In this document: positions 62,624 through 64,000 of the stretch, in pieces
Position numbering within the stretch: position 1 is the first letter of the stretch
Layout: every line of letters begins with the position of its first letter
DNA from: Maribacter forsetii DSM 18668
Lineage (GTDB): Bacteria > Bacteroidota > Bacteroidia > Flavobacteriales > Flavobacteriaceae
Length of the DNA stretch: 64,000 nt
NCBI RefSeq assembly: GCF_000744105.1
Contig: NZ_JQLH01000001.1
Location: forward strand, 2,914,001 to 2,978,000
Direction of reading: 5' to 3'
Translations under genes and position numbers: made by a program
The notes under the pieces: generated by a model
What the model was told of the DNA's origin: nothing
What the model saw: only the letters and a program-made list of their open reading frames with translations
Database searches by the model: none

Positions 62624-63757
62624 TTATTCAGTAATCATATCCACTGTTGCCACAGTTCTAAACCCGGTATGTTCTAAAGAAGAGTCCATACTAGACCCCA
62701 TTCTTGCCGATACTCGGTAACTAGCACAATAGGATGCGCTACACAAGAAAGAACCTCCTTTAATTACACGTTCTTTTGCTAGCGGATTATTTGGTGTAAA
62801 CGGACTTTCTGCTCCTTTAGGATTCACCAATATTGTATTTGTAGCTTTTGTTTCTTTGTAGTAATTAGTATTATACCAATCACTCGTCCATTCCCAAACG
62901 TTACCTGCCATATCATATAGACCGTAAGCATTTGGTGCATATGATTTTACCGGGGCTCGTAACTCAAAACCGTCCGCAATTGTGTTTTCTACCGGAAATT
63001 CGCCCTCCCAGGTATTTGCTTTTTCTTCTAAAACAGATACATCATCGCCCCAGTTATATATAGTACCATAAGAACCTGCTCTAGATGCCAGCTCCCACTC
63101 TGCCTCTGTTGGTAAACGTCTATTTGCCCATTCGCAATATGCCAGGGCATCTTCATAAGATACTTGTACTACCGGGTAATTGTCTTTGCCCTTAATACTA
63201 CTATTAGGTCCGTTTGGGTGTTTCCAATCCGCACCGATGGTCCAGTTCCACCACTGAGAAAAATCATATAAATTAGGTACGGATGATTTTGCTTTTTTGA
63301 ACGTCAGCGAACCTGGTTTTAGAATGGAATCATGTGGCTTTTCTGTACCAGCAGGCACTTGCTTTTTTAACTCTTCCCAATCTATTCCCCTTTCTGCAAC
63401 CGTTACATAATCTGTAGCTTTTACGAATGCTGCAAATTGTGCGTTTGTTACTTCTGTGGCGTCCATAAAAAATCCGTCAACTATAACATCTATAGCCGGT
63501 TTTTCATGATCCATTGCAATTTTATCGCCGTTTACCGCTCCTTGTTTAAAAGTTGTTCCAGAAACCCAGACCATGCCTTCTGGCGTGGTAACACCATCAG
63601 GTTTTTTATTTAATACTGTATGTTCAACTACAGGAGCAGGGTTTTCTACCTTCGTTTTTACTTCTTTTTTCGCTTCGTTCTTCTTCGGTTCTGGCTTACA
63701 GTTAACCATACTTAATAACATCAAACCCAAGCCTAAAAACTGTACTTTTTTATTCAT
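62624..63757 (-). CDS. Formylglycine-generating enzyme-like (SUMF1) lipoprotein
   Basis: A 377-residue lipoprotein (lipobox S-M-V-N-C, Cys20). The FGE domain (about 60-370) is close to the human SUMF1 pattern: R-R-L-P-T-E-A-E-W-E-L, G-E-F-P-V-E-N-T, Y-G-L-Y-D-M-A-G-N-V-W-E-W-T-S-D-W and R-V-I-K-G-G-S-F-L-C-S-A-S-Y-C. Both catalytic cysteines, C339 and C344, are at the SUMF1 spacing. It should oxidise the active-site Cys/Ser of sulfatases to formylglycine with oxygen. The right-edge GH2 gene lies just upstream on the same strand, so both may belong to a sulfated-glycan locus. Confidence 0.88.
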   Translation of the reverse strand: MNKKVQFLGLGLMLLSMVNCKPEPKKNEAKKEVKTKVENPAPVVEHTVLNKKPDGVTTPEGMVWVSGTTFKQGAVNGDKIAMDHEKPAIDVIVDGFFMDATEVTNAQFAAFVKATDYVTVAERGIDWEELKKQVPAGTEKPHDSILKPGSLTFKKAKSSVPNLYDFSQWWNWTIGADWKHPNGPNSSIKGKDNYPVVQVSYEDALAYCEWANRRLPTEAEWELASRAGSYGTIYNWGDDVSVLEEKANTWEGEFPVENTIADGFELRAPVKSYAPNAYGLYDMAGNVWEWTSDWYNTNYYKETKATNTILVNPKGAESPFTPNNPLAKERVIKGGSFLCSASYCASYRVSARMGSSMDSSLEHTGFRTVATVDMITE

Positions 63758-63805
63758 ACCCTAAATATACTTTCTCCTATTTAAATTCTGATATATTTTA
63801 TGAAT

Positions 63806-64000
63806 TTAACGTATCGGACTAATTACGTAATCAAAAGAAAGGTTTTCCGGTTTTATCTGATATTTTTCCATTGGTAATAATCCCCAGCTATTATCTCCAC
63901 CAACACCCATTTGACTGTGATCTATATTAATATTGATCAAGTCTCTTGTTGGTATATCGTATGTATGCTGCTGTCTTTTCTGCATTCCTTCATCAAAATC
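63806..64000 (-). CDS. GH2 beta-galactosidase, C-terminal end only
   Basis: The last 64 codons of a minus-strand gene run from the right edge to a TAA at 63806-63808. The sequence H-T-Y-D-I-P-T-R-D-L-I-N-I-N-I-D-H-S-Q-M-G-V-G-G-D-N-S-W-G matches the conserved end of the LacZ/GH2 small-chain domain (D-x-x-x-M-G-V-G-G-D-N-S-W-G). The rest of the gene lies outside the window. It is 48 bp upstream of the FGE-like gene on the same strand. Confidence 0.85.
   Translation of the reverse strand, partial: DFDEGMQKRQQHTYDIPTRDLININIDHSQMGVGGDNSWGLLPMEKYQIKPENLSFDYVISPIR

Noticed and set aside
1..64000. tRNA, rRNA or well-known riboswitch genes
   Set aside because: No cloverleaf-like or ribosomal RNA segments were seen in the gene gaps; a covariance search could not be run.

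Overview
The window looks like a chromosomal segment of a marine-type Flavobacteriaceae bacterium (Bacteroidota). The evidence is low GC, many lipoproteins with short L-x-x-C lipoboxes, N-termini of the MKK...AQ type, Bacteroidota-type promoters (TTG, a spacer of about 20, then TAnnTTTG) and Bacteroidota-typical families: hybrid two-component regulator (HTCS), S9 peptidase, DUF2141, GIN-domain DUF2807, OMP_b-brl barrel and DUF2461. I see no rRNA, tRNA, prophage, transposase or CRISPR array.

Layout. 1-4.3 kb is an accessory patch of orphan small proteins: an unrecognised ORF cut by the left edge, a lipoprotein, a SUKH/SMI1-type immunity-like protein, and a DKNYY-repeat protein whose start is broken at an A10 tract. 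4.4-16.9 kb holds housekeeping and metabolic genes: cyclophilin, a PIG-L/TPR/nitrilase operon, an ArsR regulator with an LLM flavin monooxygenase, a small COX1-like membrane protein, a K+/H+ antiporter, AlkB, an FAD oxidoreductase, RhlE and peptidase E. 17.2-23.8 kb is a compact signalling operon: a truncated NTF2-like ORF, two paralogous 7TM histidine kinases, a CheY-like regulator, a receiver-adenylate cyclase fusion, and a Pycsar-effector-like membrane protein (PycTM/DUF5706). This operon is the most interesting item in the window. A REPIN-like palindromic repeat array follows at 23.9-24.7 kb.

24.7-40.4 kb holds mixed enzymes: SDR epimerase, VOC protein, S9 peptidase, EEP phosphatase, M23 lipoprotein, alpha/beta hydrolase, PaiB, CIA30, DoxX, DUF2141, OxyR with C199/C208, PBP4, MsrA, NudK, an M81 lipoprotein and DUF2461. 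41.1-49.5 kb is all on the minus strand: an HTCS regulator, a collagen-like lipoprotein, an MddA-like methyltransferase and an outer-membrane barrel. 49.8-54.1 kb has AIM24, a beta-propeller lipoprotein, DUF6268, and a membrane protein next to DUF4442. 54.3-57.9 kb is a DUF4870-PadR-PspC-DUF2807 envelope operon with a perfect inverted repeat at its promoter. 58.0-60.1 kb pairs a dipeptide epimerase with a PLP acyltransferase-like enzyme. 60.7-64 kb has TrxB, a LytTR regulator, a lipoprotein formylglycine-generating enzyme and, at the right edge, the C-terminus of a GH2 beta-galactosidase. The last two may mark the border of a sulfated-galactan utilisation locus.

Functional links. In the signalling operon the kinases could phosphorylate the CheY-like regulator and the cyclase fusion, whose nucleotide product could gate the PycTM protein. 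The PadR operon is probably self-regulated. OxyR sits among stress-related genes. All functions are inferred from sequence motifs read by eye; no database search was run.
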